Shown here in pieces: positions 1 through 10,841 of a stretch of DNA of 10,841 bases. A model generated the notes under the pieces. It was not told the origin of the DNA. It did no database searches and worked only from the letters and a program-made list of their open reading frames with translations. The stretch is from positions 1 through 10,841 of the forward strand of contig RFQD01000031.1 of NCBI GenBank assembly GCA_009925875.1, given 5' to 3'. Within the stretch, counting starts at the first letter, position 1; each line of letters opens with the position of its first letter. This DNA is from Microbacteriaceae bacterium. Lineage in GTDB: Bacteria; Actinomycetota; Actinomycetes; Actinomycetales; Microbacteriaceae. Made by a program: the position numbers and the translations under genes.

Positions 1-879
<879 letters not shown>

Positions 880-900
880 GCCAGACGAGACTACGGAAAC

Positions 901-904
901 AGGA
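901..904 (+). promoter_or_regulatory. Ribosome binding site of rpoC
   Basis: AGGA lies 11 nt before the GTG at 916, within a purine-rich run (901-910). Spacing is slightly long, but the protein start [13 protein letters not shown] matches the conserved N-terminus of actinobacterial beta', which settles the GTG start. Confidence 0.6.
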
Positions 905-915
905 AAAGAGTAGAC

Positions 916-4875
<3,960 letters not shown>

Positions 4876-4900
4876 CCATTCAGTTCGCAGTGATTGCGGG

Positions 4901-4932
4901 AGGGGCTCGAGCTTTTGGCTCGGGCCCCTTTT
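4901..4932 (+). terminator. Rho-independent terminator of the rpoBC operon
   Basis: The left arm AGGGGCTCGAGC (4901-4912) pairs with GCTCGGGCCCCT (4918-4929) across a 5-nt loop, TTTTG. That gives 12 base pairs with one G-U wobble. The right arm runs into TTTT (4929-4932). It sits 26 nt after the rpoC stop, where the operon should end. The U-run is short but the stem is very GC-rich. Confidence 0.88.
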
Positions 4933-4961
4933 GCGTCGCCCCGCGGTGAATGGTGGACAAT
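4931..4961 (+). promoter_or_regulatory. Candidate promoter for the membrane-protein genes (leaderless)
   Basis: A -10-like hexamer, GACAAT (4956-4961), ends 6 nt before the GTG at 4968, the spacing expected when transcription starts at the first base of the start codon. A possible -35, TTGCGT (4931-4936), lies 19 nt upstream and overlaps the last bases of the rpoBC terminator. The -10 fits TANNNT only at positions 2 and 6, so support is moderate. Confidence 0.45.
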
Positions 4962-4967
4962 AGGAGC

Positions 4968-5312
4968 GTGGTTGCACAGGATGCCCCCCGGGACAAGGCG
5001 AAAGCGTCGCTCAGCGACGAAGATCGCAAGCGATTCTTTCGCCCGCCGTTGACCGATGTCACCCCGGTCGTGCAGGCCTCGCCCACTCAGCCCGCGCCAA
5101 TCGAGAACCCCCCGGGCGACGTGCCGCCCAAGCGAAAGTCGTTCGATGAAATCATCTCGGGCGAGTTTCATCGCATGACCGATTCCATCCCCATCATCGG
5201 CCACAACAGCAAGGGCGAGCCGCGGCGCGGCATTGTCACCCTCGGCTTGATTGTGGCGGTACTCATCGTCATCGGCGGCGTCGTGGCCGTGATTCTGAAA
5301 TTCACCTTGTGA
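4968..5312 (+). CDS. Small proline-rich, C-terminally anchored membrane protein of unknown function
   Basis: I do not recognise a family. With the GTG start at 4968 the product is 114 aa. Residues 1-87 are hydrophilic and charged, with a proline-rich stretch at about 26-54 (PVVQASPTQPAPIENPPGD). Residues 88-110 form one strongly hydrophobic helix (GLIVAVLIVIGGVVAVIL core), leaving only KFTL after it. The basic residues just before the helix (KGEPRR) suggest a cytoplasmic N-terminal domain with the C-terminus as anchor. No signal peptide or catalytic motif is visible. An in-frame ATG at 4950 would add six residues but has no ribosome binding site. The GTG is preferred because a -10-like element lies 7 nt upstream, while the nearby GGAG (4963-4966) is too close to serve as a Shine-Dalgarno. 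Its stop overlaps the next gene's start by 4 nt, implying coupled translation. Confidence 0.78.
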   Translation: MVAQDAPRDKAKASLSDEDRKRFFRPPLTDVTPVVQASPTQPAPIENPPGDVPPKRKSFDEIISGEFHRMTDSIPIIGHNSKGEPRRGIVTLGLIVAVLIVIGGVVAVILKFTL

Positions 5313-5788
5313 CAAGCAACCCCGCCCGCCCGACCAACCTCGAGATCACCGCGGCACTCGCCTTTGCCCTGGGCATGTGGTTCGCACTTGCGGTCGCGGG
5401 ACTCGGCATCGGCTCGGTGCTGTTCAACCGTGACGTGATTACCGACCCGCGAGCGGGTGTCGGACTCGGCCCGGCAATGGTGTTCGCATCCCTCATCGGT
5501 TTCGCACTGACGGCAACGCTCAGCTCGTTGTCTCGCCGCAGACGAGGCCGCACGGGAGGTGGCTATGCCGGGGCGTCGATGCTCGTGTCGGCGGTCGCCT
5601 ACCTTGCGTTTGTGCTGGTCGCCCTCGCCGGGTGGCTGCTGTTCGTGCCGGGAAACCCGGCCGACGCGCTCGACTTTGCCATCTCGTCGGCCATCGATTG
5701 GCCGGTTGCCGTGCTCGTGCTCATCTCGTTCGTCGATGCGCTCGCCTACTTTGCCTACCTGTCGTGGAGAACTCGCAACATCACCTGA
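5309..5788 (+). CDS. Four-helix integral membrane protein of unknown function
   Basis: This 159-aa protein has four predicted membrane helices at about 13-36, 53-73, 89-113 and 131-152. The basic loop RRRRGR (about 76-81) between helices 2 and 3, and the WRTR at the C-terminus, place both termini in the cytoplasm by the positive-inside rule. I see no enzymatic or transporter signature and cannot name the family; it may be a lineage-restricted membrane protein. Translation begins at GTG 5309, overlapping the preceding TGA in a GTGA arrangement, so it is very likely coupled to the tail-anchored protein upstream. The pair may act together in the membrane, which is inference from the overlap only. 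There is no independent ribosome binding site of note. The gene for the prepilin peptidase starts 22 nt after the stop. Confidence 0.82.
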   Translation: MTSNPARPTNLEITAALAFALGMWFALAVAGLGIGSVLFNRDVITDPRAGVGLGPAMVFASLIGFALTATLSSLSRRRRGRTGGGYAGASMLVSAVAYLAFVLVALAGWLLFVPGNPADALDFAISSAIDWPVAVLVLISFVDALAYFAYLSWRTRNIT

Positions 5789-5798
5789 TCGATTCGCC

Positions 5799-5804
5799 TA
5801 GCGT
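5799..5804 (+). promoter_or_regulatory. Candidate -10 element of a leaderless prepilin peptidase transcript
   Basis: TAGCGT fits the actinobacterial TANNNT -10 pattern. It ends 6 nt before the ATG at 5811, so transcription would begin at or next to the start codon. No Shine-Dalgarno-like sequence exists in the 22-nt gap after the previous stop, which supports leaderless translation. No good -35 was found at the usual distance. Confidence 0.45.
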
Positions 5805-5810
5805 GTCGGC

Positions 5811-6374
5811 ATGCCATTTGCCGTCGCCCAGGCTCTCGCCCCCGCTCTTGTTCCTGTCCTCGAACTGACGGGGTTTGTCGCGTTCTTTGCCGTCTCGGTT
5901 GCCCTGAGCATCGTGGATGCGCGCGAGCACCGCCTCCCGAACAAACTCGTGGGGCTAGCCGCTGTGATCGGCATCGCAACGTTCGCCACGACCGCGCTGC
6001 TCATGGGGGATTGGCAACCGCTGTGGCGCGCTCTCGCGTGTTCCGCGGGAGCGTTTGCCGTGTATTTCGTGCTACATGTGCTCGCGCGCACGAAAAACAG
6101 CGCGGGATTGGGGGCCGGTGATGTGAAACTCGCCGGTGTGCTGGGACTCTATCTCGGTTGGATTAGCGTTGACGCCACGGTTCTGGGAATTGCCACCGGA
6201 TTCGTGCTGGGAGCCCTCTTTTCGCTGGTTTTGCTAGCGTTTCGACGGGCACATCGCACCTCACGTGTGGCATTCGGCCCGTGGATGCTCGCCGGCGCGT
6301 GGCTCGTCATCGCCGTGGCTGCCGCGAACACGGCATCCGGTTTGCCTGACCTGCTCTTTTCGCACTACAGTTGA
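5811..6374 (+). CDS. Prepilin peptidase, short A24 aspartic-protease type
   Basis: This 187-aa polytopic membrane protein has the signature of the A24 (type IV prepilin/GxGD) peptidase family. Known members cut the leader peptide of type IV or Flp-type prepilins at the cytoplasmic face of the membrane. The first catalytic aspartate is D36 in [12 protein letters not shown], with the conserved P43-N44. The second is D104 in [11 protein letters not shown]. About six hydrophobic helices are visible. The N-terminal cysteine-rich methyltransferase domain of PilD-type enzymes is absent, so this resembles the short TadV/CpaA form and should cleave but not methylate. An in-frame TAG at 5799 makes ATG 5811 the first possible start. 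No pilin or pilus-assembly gene is in the window, so its substrate is unknown. Codons such as CTA, GGG and TTG suggest weaker expression than the flanking genes. Confidence 0.88.
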   Translation: MPFAVAQALAPALVPVLELTGFVAFFAVSVALSIVDAREHRLPNKLVGLAAVIGIATFATTALLMGDWQPLWRALACSAGAFAVYFVLHVLARTKNSAGLGAGDVKLAGVLGLYLGWISVDATVLGIATGFVLGALFSLVLLAFRRAHRTSRVAFGPWMLAGAWLVIAVAAANTASGLPDLLFSHYS

Positions 6375-6379
6375 GACTT

Positions 6380-6411
6380 GGTGCGACAAACGTCGTGCCG
6401 TGTGTCGTGCC
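6380..6411 (+). other. Weak hairpin and 8-bp direct repeat after the prepilin peptidase gene
   Basis: GGTGCGACA (6380-6388) can pair with TGTCGTGCC (6403-6411), nine pairs including two G-U, around a 14-nt loop. GTCGTGCC also occurs twice (6392-6399 and 6404-6411). It is followed by A-rich sequence, not a T-run, so it is not an intrinsic terminator for the + strand. Its significance is uncertain. Confidence 0.25.
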
Positions 6412-6498
6412 CAAAAACGCGACTCCGGTGCGTCACTCGTCTCGCTTGCTCCACTTAGGGTTCCTCACCCCATTGATGCGGGAGGCCCCCCACGGCAT

Positions 6499-6546
6499 AT
6501 TCGGCCACATACGTTTCGCACTCGCGGTTCGGGCCGGATTTTGTTT
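6499..6546 (+). terminator. Possible intrinsic terminator or attenuator ahead of rpsL
   Basis: ATTCGGCC (6499-6506) pairs with GGCCGGAT (6532-6539), eight pairs with one wobble, over a 25-nt loop. TTTTGTTT (6539-6546) follows. It is the only terminator-like element between the prepilin peptidase stop (6374) and rpsL (6631). The long loop makes it weaker than the rpoBC terminator. It could end upstream transcription or attenuate read-through into the str operon. Confidence 0.4.
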
Positions 6547-6573
6547 GCGAGAACATCCATCAGATTCGTCTGG

Positions 6574-6602
6574 TTGCTGATCTCCACAATTCATCACACT
6601 GT
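6574..6602 (+). promoter_or_regulatory. Low-confidence promoter candidate for the str operon
   Basis: TTGCTG (6574-6579), a 17-nt spacer and CACTGT (6597-6602) would start transcription near 6609, leaving a leader of about 22 nt with the ribosome binding site. A rival is TTGATG (6473-6478) with CATATT (6496-6501), also 17 nt apart, which would give a leader of about 120 nt. Neither -10 is strong. A promoter is expected here because rpoBC ends at a terminator and the intervening genes look weakly expressed. Confidence 0.22.
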
Positions 6603-6619
6603 CACCGTGCAGTCAAAAC

Positions 6620-6625
6620 AAGGAG
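6620..6625 (+). promoter_or_regulatory. Ribosome binding site of rpsL
   Basis: AAGGAG ends 5 nt before the GTG at 6631. It fixes the start of rpsL even though the frame stays open far upstream, back past 6300. Confidence 0.88.
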
Positions 6626-6630
6626 AAATA

Positions 6631-7005
6631 GTGCCAACTATTAACCAGTTGGTCCGTAAGGGTCGTTCGCCCAAGGTCACCAAGACCAAGGCACCCGCCC
6701 TGAAGGCAAACCCCCAGCAGCGTGGAGTGTGCACCCGTGTGTACACGACCACACCCAAGAAGCCGAACTCGGCTCTTCGTAAGGTTGCGCGCGTCAAGCT
6801 CAGCAACGGCACCGAAGTCACCGCCTACATCCCCGGCGAGGGCCACAACCTCCAGGAGCACTCGATGGTGCTCGTTCGTGGTGGTCGTGTGAAGGACCTC
6901 CCCGGTGTTCGTTACAAGATTGTTCGTGGCGCACTCGACACGCAGGCGGTCAAGAACCGCAAGCAGGCGCGGAGCCGCTACGGCGCGAAGATGGAGAAGA
7001 AGTAA
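6631..7005 (+). CDS. rpsL: Ribosomal protein S12
   Basis: S12 is the 30S protein at the decoding centre that governs translational accuracy. The product is 124 aa, the usual actinobacterial length. The conserved block [19 protein letters not shown] and the [26 protein letters not shown] region (quoted in part) are intact. K43 and K88, the positions where substitutions commonly give streptomycin resistance, are both lysine, so the ribosomal target looks wild type. D89, the residue modified by RimO in some bacteria, is present. The start is GTG at 6631 with a strong Shine-Dalgarno. The TAA stop shares one base with the rpsG start (TAATG), so the two are translationally coupled. It is the first gene of the str operon. 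Confidence 0.98.
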   Translation: MPTINQLVRKGRSPKVTKTKAPALKANPQQRGVCTRVYTTTPKKPNSALRKVARVKLSNGTEVTAYIPGEGHNLQEHSMVLVRGGRVKDLPGVRYKIVRGALDTQAVKNRKQARSRYGAKMEKK

Positions 7006-7475
7006 TGCCACGTAAGGGACCAGCCCCGAAGCGTCCCGTCGTTGCCGACCCGGTATACGGCGCTCCCATCGTGACGCAGCTTGTGAACAAGATTCTTCTC
7101 GACGGTAAGAAGGGTCTCGCCGAGCGCATCGTTTACGGTGCCCTCGAAGGCGTGACCGCCAAGACCGGTGGCGACGCGGTCGTCACGCTGAAGAAGGCTC
7201 TCGACAACGTTCGTCCGACTCTCGAGGTGCGTTCGCGCCGTGTGGGTGGATCGACGTACCAGGTTCCCGTTGAGGTCAAGCCTCACCGCGCGAACACGCT
7301 TGCGCTGCGCTGGTTGACCAGCTACGCGAAGGCTCGTCGTGAGAAGACCATGACCGAGCGTCTGATGAACGAGATCCTCGACGCATCGAACGGACTTGGC
7401 GCCGCTGTGAAGCGTCGTGAAGACACGCACAAGATGGCCGAGTCGAACAAGGCATTCGCGCACTACCGCTGGTAA
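7005..7475 (+). CDS. rpsG: Ribosomal protein S7
   Basis: S7 is a primary 16S rRNA-binding protein that nucleates assembly of the 30S head and lies near the E site. The product is 156 aa, the standard length. It begins [12 protein letters not shown] and contains the conserved [22 protein letters not shown] helix region (quoted in part), the [14 protein letters not shown] beta-arm region and [20 protein letters not shown] at the C-terminus. GGAG at 6993-6996, inside the end of rpsL, is a good ribosome binding site 8 nt before the ATG. The start overlaps the rpsL stop by one base. There is therefore no rpsL-rpsG intercistronic region of the kind used in E. coli for S7 feedback control. Confidence 0.98.
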   Translation: MPRKGPAPKRPVVADPVYGAPIVTQLVNKILLDGKKGLAERIVYGALEGVTAKTGGDAVVTLKKALDNVRPTLEVRSRRVGGSTYQVPVEVKPHRANTLALRWLTSYAKARREKTMTERLMNEILDASNGLGAAVKRREDTHKMAESNKAFAHYRW

Positions 7476-7551
7476 CACTCAGCTGTAGTGCCTCCGCCCG
7501 GTTATCTACGACCGGATACGCACACCCGCCCTTTCCAACTGGAGGACACCC
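7476..7551 (+). other. rpsG-fusA intercistronic gap
   Basis: This 76-nt gap holds a short inverted repeat, CCGGT (7498-7502) and ACCGG (7511-7515), with an 8-nt loop and no T-run, then a C-rich stretch and the fusA ribosome binding site. I see no terminator or convincing promoter, consistent with read-through from rpsLG to fusA. Confidence 0.5.
7541..7545 (+). promoter_or_regulatory. Ribosome binding site of fusA
   Basis: GGAGG lies 6 nt before the GTG at 7552 and supports that start. The resulting N-terminus, [20 protein letters not shown], is the usual one for actinobacterial EF-G. Confidence 0.88.
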
Positions 7552-9669
7552 GTGGCACAAGACGTGCTCACCGACCTGAACAAGGTCCGCAACATCGGCA
7601 TCATGGCCCACATCGATGCTGGAAAGACGACGACCACCGAGCGCATCCTGTTCTACACAGGTATCACGCACAAGATCGGTGAGGTTCACGATGGCGCTGC
7701 CACGATGGACTGGATGGCTCAGGAGCAGGAACGCGGCATCACAATCACGTCGGCCGCGACAACCTGTTTCTGGAACAAGAACCAGATCAACATCATTGAC
7801 ACGCCCGGTCACGTTGACTTCACCGTCGAGGTGGAGCGCTCGCTTCGCGTGCTCGACGGCGCGGTTGCGGTGTTCGACGGTAAGGAAGGTGTGGAGCCTC
7901 AGTCGGAGACCGTGTGGCGCCAGGCCGACAAGTACGACGTTCCGCGCATCTGTTTCGTCAACAAGATGGACAAGCTCGGTGCCGACTTCTACTTCACGGT
8001 CGACACGATCATCAACCGCCTCGGTGCCAAGCCACTCGTGATTCAGCTGCCGATTGGTTTCGAGAACACCTTCGAAGGTGTCGTCGACCTCGTCGAGATG
8101 CGTGCTCTCACGTGGCGTGGTGACGCCAAGGGTGACGTTGCGATGGGTGCCAAGTACGAGATCGAAGAAATCCCCGCTGACCTCGTTGACAAGGCCAACG
8201 AATACCGCGAAAAGTTAATCGAAACCGTTGCCGAAGGTGACGACGACCTGCTCGGTCGCTTCCTTGAGGGTGACACCGACTTCTCGGTCGCTGAGATCAA
8301 GAAGGCCATCCGCAAGATGACCATCAACTCTGAGATCTACCCCGTACTCTGCGGCTCGGCGTTTAAGAACCGCGGCGTTCAGCCGATGCTCGACGCAGTC
8401 GTTGATTACCTCCCCAGCCCGCTCGACGTTCCTGCAACGCAGGGTCACGACGTGCGCGACGAAGAGAAGATCATCGAGCGTCACCCGGTCTCGACCGACC
8501 CGTTTGCCGGCCTTGCCTTCAAGGTTGCGGTTCACCCGTTCTTCGGTCGTCTGACCTACGTGCGCGTGTACTCCGGTCAGGTCGACTCCGGAGCCCAGGT
8601 TGCCAACGCAACGAAGGGCAAGAAGGAACGCATCGGCAAGATCTTCCAGATGCACGCCAACAAGGAGAACCCGGTCGAGAACATGACCGCCGGTCACATC
8701 TACGCCGTCATCGGACTGAAAGACACGACCACGGGGGACACGCTGTGCGACCCGGATCACCAGGTTGTGCTCGAGTCGATGTCGTTCCCGGAGCCCGTCA
8801 TCTCGGTGGCCATTGAGCCGAAGACCAAGGCAGACCAGGAGAAGCTCGGAACGGCCATCCAGAAGCTGGCTGAAGAAGACCCGACCTTCCGCGTGGAGCA
8901 AGACCAGGAGACCGGTCAGACCGTGATCTCGGGTATGGGCGAGCTCCACCTCGACATCCTCGTCGACCGCATGCGTCGCGAATTCAACGTTGAGGCCAAC
9001 GTCGGAAAGCCACAGGTTGCGTACCGCGAGACGATTCGTCGCAAGGTCGAGAAGCACGACTACACCCACAAGAAGCAGACCGGTGGTTCAGGTCAGTTCG
9101 CCAAGGTGCAGATCTCGCTCGAGCCGCTCGAAGTGACTCCCGACAAGACCTACGAATTCTCCAACCAGGTGACCGGTGGACGTGTTCCTCGTGAATACAT
9201 TCCGTCGGTGGATGCTGGCTTCCAGGCCGCGATGGCCGTCGGCGTGCTCGCCGGCTACCCCATGGTTGGCGTCAAGGGCATCCTCGTTGATGGTGCCTAC
9301 CACGACGTCGACTCGTCAGAAATGGCGTTCAAGCTTGCAGGCTCTATGGCCTTCAAGGAGGCAGCACGTAAGGCTGACCCCGTTCTTCTGGAGCCGCTGA
9401 TGGCTGTGGAAGTTCGTACTCCCGAGGAGTACATGGGTGACGTCATCGGCGACCTCAACTCCCGACGTGGACAGATTCAGTCCATGGAGGATGCCACGGG
9501 TGTGAAGGTAGTTCGCGCCCTTGTCCCACTGTCGGAAATGTTCGGCTACGTTGGCGACCTGCGCTCGAAGACCTCGGGCCGCGCCGTGTATTCGATGACG
9601 TTCGACAGTTATGCAGAAGTCCCGAAGGCTGTCGCCGACGAGATCGTGCAGAAGAACAAGGGCGAGTAA
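7552..9669 (+). CDS. fusA: Elongation factor G
   Basis: EF-G is the GTPase that drives ribosomal translocation and, with ribosome recycling factor, splits ribosomes after termination; it is also the fusidic acid target. The product is 705 aa, a normal length. GTPase motifs are all intact: P-loop AHIDAGKT at 19-26, switch 1 RGITITSA (61-68), DTPGH at 83-87 with the catalytic histidine H87, NKMD at 137-140 and GSAF at 268-271. Domains II to V follow: the domain III motif [10 protein letters not shown], domain IV with GGSGQFAKV, and domain V starting near [18 protein letters not shown]. It is the canonical EF-G of the str operon, not a divergent paralogue, judging from the context and full-length conservation. 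The GTG start is supported by GGAGG. The TAA stop forms the loop of an inverted repeat, and tuf follows after 98 nt. Confidence 0.99.
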   Translation: MAQDVLTDLNKVRNIGIMAHIDAGKTTTTERILFYTGITHKIGEVHDGAATMDWMAQEQERGITITSAATTCFWNKNQINIIDTPGHVDFTVEVERSLRVLDGAVAVFDGKEGVEPQSETVWRQADKYDVPRICFVNKMDKLGADFYFTVDTIINRLGAKPLVIQLPIGFENTFEGVVDLVEMRALTWRGDAKGDVAMGAKYEIEEIPADLVDKANEYREKLIETVAEGDDDLLGRFLEGDTDFSVAEIKKAIRKMTINSEIYPVLCGSAFKNRGVQPMLDAVVDYLPSPLDVPATQGHDVRDEEKIIERHPVSTDPFAGLAFKVAVHPFFGRLTYVRVYSGQVDSGAQVANATKGKKERIGKIFQMHANKENPVENMTAGHIYAVIGLKDTTTGDTLCDPDHQVVLESMSFPEPVISVAIEPKTKADQEKLGTAIQKLAEEDPTFRVEQDQETGQTVISGMGELHLDILVDRMRREFNVEANVGKPQVAYRETIRRKVEKHDYTHKKQTGGSGQFAKVQISLEPLEVTPDKTYEFSNQVTGGRVPREYIPSVDAGFQAAMAVGVLAGYPMVGVKGILVDGAYHDVDSSEMAFKLAGSMAFKEAARKADPVLLEPLMAVEVRTPEEYMGDVIGDLNSRRGQIQSMEDATGVKVVRALVPLSEMFGYVGDLRSKTSGRAVYSMTFDSYAEVPKAVADEIVQKNKGE

Positions 9670-9675
9670 CTCGCC
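9661..9675 (+). other. Perfect inverted repeat with the fusA stop codon as its loop
   Basis: GGCGAG (9661-9666) and CTCGCC (9670-9675) are perfect complements separated only by the TAA stop of fusA (9667-9669). A G-U pair (9660 with 9676) can extend it. No T-run follows, so it is not a classical intrinsic terminator. Confidence 0.55.
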
Positions 9676-9676
9676 T

Positions 9677-9690
9677 AAGTCAAGTCAAGT
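9677..9690 (+). repeat. Short tandem repeat AAGTC, 2.8 copies
   Basis: AAGTC AAGTC AAGT lies directly after the fusA stop hairpin. It is too short to assign a role. A TANNNT-like hexamer, TAACAT (9690-9695), begins at its last base and might be a -10 element, but no -35 is evident. Confidence 0.4.
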
Positions 9691-9709
9691 AACATAAATC
9701 GGTAATCAT

Positions 9710-9745
9710 TGCGGTTGCCGGCGGAGAAATCCGAAGACAACCGCA
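9710..9745 (+). promoter_or_regulatory. Two-part hairpin in the tuf leader with a GAAA tetraloop
   Basis: The outer stem TGCGGTTG (9710-9717) with CAACCGCA (9738-9745) is 8 perfect pairs. Inside a 4 by 4 internal loop, CGGA (9722-9725) pairs with TCCG (9730-9733) and is capped by GAAA (9726-9729), a GNRA-type tetraloop. It ends 11 nt before the AGGAGG of tuf and is not followed by a T-run. It may stabilise or regulate the tuf mRNA; function is inference. Confidence 0.5.
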
Positions 9746-9756
9746 CGAATGTCCTG

Positions 9757-9762
9757 AGGAGG
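9757..9762 (+). promoter_or_regulatory. Ribosome binding site of tuf
   Basis: AGGAGG, a perfect Shine-Dalgarno core, ends 5 nt before the GTG at 9768. It is the strongest one in the window, in keeping with very high EF-Tu synthesis. Confidence 0.92.
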
Positions 9763-9767
9763 ACCAA

Positions 9768-10841
9768 GTGGCTAAGGCCAAATTCGAGCGGACTAAGCCG
9801 CACGTAAACATCGGTACCATCGGTCACGTTGACCACGGAAAGACGACGCTCACCGCGGCTATTTCCAAGGTTCTCGCCGACAAGTACCCGTCGCCCACCA
9901 ACGTTCAGCGTGACTTCGCGTCGATTGACTCGGCTCCCGAAGAGCGTCAGCGCGGTATTACCATCAACATCTCGCACGTGGAGTACGAGACCCCCAAGCG
10001 TCACTACGCTCACGTTGATGCTCCCGGCCACGCGGACTACATCAAGAACATGATCACCGGTGCTGCTCAGATGGACGGCGCAATCCTCGTGGTTGCAGCG
10101 ACCGACGGCCCGATGGCTCAGACTCGCGAGCACGTTCTTCTCGCCAAGCAGGTTGGTGTTCCTTACCTGCTCGTCGCCCTCAACAAGGCCGACATGGTGG
10201 ATGACGAAGAAATCCTCGAGCTCGTCGAGCTCGAAGTTCGTGAACTCCTCTCGAGCCAGGGCTTCGACGGTGACAACGCTCCCGTCGTGCGCGTCTCGGG
10301 CCTCAAGGCACTCGAAGGTGACGAGAAGTGGACCCAGTCCATCCTCGACCTCATGGAGGCCGTTGACTCGTCGATCCCCGACCCCGTGCGTGACAAGGAC
10401 AAGCCGTTCCTCATGCCGATCGAGGACGTCTTCACCATCACCGGTCGTGGAACGGTTGTTACCGGTCGCGCCGAGCGTGGCACCCTCGCTATCAACTCCG
10501 AGGTCGAAATCGTTGGCATCCGCCCGACGCAGAAGACCACGGTCACGGGCATCGAGATGTTCCACAAGCAGCTCGACGAGGCATGGGCTGGCGAGAACTG
10601 TGGTCTTCTTCTTCGCGGTACCAAGCGCGAAGACGTGGAGCGCGGTCAGGTTGTCGTGAAGCCGGGTTCGGTTACGCCGCACACCAACTTCGAAGGCACC
10701 GCCTACATCCTTTCCAAGGATGAGGGTGGCCGTCACAACCCGTTCTACGGAAACTACCGTCCGCAGTTCTACTTCCGCACCACCGACGTCACCGGCGTCA
10801 TCACCCTGCCCGAGGGCAAGGAGATGGTTATGCCTGGCGAC
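9768..10841 (+). CDS. tuf: Elongation factor Tu, N-terminal 358 residues (3' end outside window)
   Basis: EF-Tu is the GTPase that delivers aminoacyl-tRNA to the ribosomal A site. The window ends in frame after 358 codons; the family is usually about 397 aa, so roughly 40 residues are missing. Domain I carries P-loop GHVDHGKT at 19-26, RGITI at 62-66, DAPGH at 84-88 with catalytic H88, NKAD at 139-142 and a G5-type motif SGLKAL at 176-181. Domain II contains [18 protein letters not shown]. Domain III begins near [12 protein letters not shown] and includes [14 protein letters not shown]; the glutamine there corresponds to E. coli Q329, where elfamycin resistance can arise, and is unchanged. 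G177 replaces the alanine common in the SAL form of G5. The GTG start follows a perfect AGGAGG. This is the last str operon gene in its standard place after fusA. Confidence 0.98.
   Translation, partial: MAKAKFERTKPHVNIGTIGHVDHGKTTLTAAISKVLADKYPSPTNVQRDFASIDSAPEERQRGITINISHVEYETPKRHYAHVDAPGHADYIKNMITGAAQMDGAILVVAATDGPMAQTREHVLLAKQVGVPYLLVALNKADMVDDEEILELVELEVRELLSSQGFDGDNAPVVRVSGLKALEGDEKWTQSILDLMEAVDSSIPDPVRDKDKPFLMPIEDVFTITGRGTVVTGRAERGTLAINSEVEIVGIRPTQKTTVTGIEMFHKQLDEAWAGENCGLLLRGTKREDVERGQVVVKPGSVTPHTNFEGTAYILSKDEGGRHNPFYGNYRPQFYFRTTDVTGVITLPEGKEMVMPGD

Noticed and set aside
4950..4967. ATG at 4950 as start of the tail-anchored protein
   Set aside because: No Shine-Dalgarno upstream, and the six extra codons overlap the candidate -10 region. 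Kept as an alternative only; the difference is six residues.
6371..6580. 69-codon TTG-started frame after the prepilin peptidase
   Set aside because: Starts at a TTG overlapping the upstream stop, has no ribosome binding site or recognisable motif, and crosses the terminator-like hairpin.
6265..6630. In-frame N-terminal extension of rpsL
   Set aside because: The frame is open upstream, but it overlaps the end of the prepilin peptidase gene, encodes unrelated Arg-rich sequence, and the GTG at 6631 has a strong AAGGAG and gives the standard S12 length.
7498..7515. CCGGT/ACCGG inverted repeat as a terminator between rpsG and fusA
   Set aside because: Only five pairs with an 8-nt loop and no T-run; not enough for termination.
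9675..10736. Antisense open frame (353 codons) opposite tuf
   Set aside because: Mirror frame of a strongly codon-biased gene; such frames opposite tuf are often mis-annotated as hypothetical proteins. No promoter or ribosome binding site was seen for it.

Overview
The window is a piece of an actinobacterial chromosome, most likely from the family Microbacteriaceae. The DNA is GC-rich (about 60% by eye). The RNA polymerase beta' subunit (1319 aa) has the actinobacterial length and no large insertion in its trigger loop. S12, S7, EF-G and EF-Tu all resemble actinobacterial forms, and two potential leaderless starts are visible. The family placement is a recollection-based impression of the protein sequences; no search was run.

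Layout, all on the + strand. Positions 1-4875 hold the rpoBC operon: the 3' end of rpoB, then a complete rpoC 36 nt downstream. A strong intrinsic terminator (4901-4932) closes it. Positions 4950-6374 hold three membrane-protein genes: a small proline-rich tail-anchored protein, a four-helix membrane protein whose start overlaps the previous stop by 4 nt, and a short A24-type prepilin peptidase. Two of these three appear to be read from leaderless transcripts. A 256-bp spacer (6375-6630) follows, with a weaker terminator-like hairpin and the expected promoter of the str operon. Positions 6631-10841 hold the str operon in its usual order: rpsL, rpsG, fusA, and a tuf cut off by the window end.

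The flanking genes are core gene-expression machinery: RNA polymerase catalytic subunits, two small-subunit ribosomal proteins and the two elongation-factor GTPases. All their catalytic and metal-binding residues that fall in the window are intact. The three membrane genes between them have no evident link to transcription or translation and are the only accessory-like part. Six of the eight visible starts are GTG.

I see no mobile element, CRISPR array, tRNA or rRNA, and no convincing new defence or biosynthetic system. The points worth a second look are the membrane-gene cassette, the leaderless starts, and RNA structures at the fusA stop and ahead of tuf. No gene-free stretch exceeds 300 bases.
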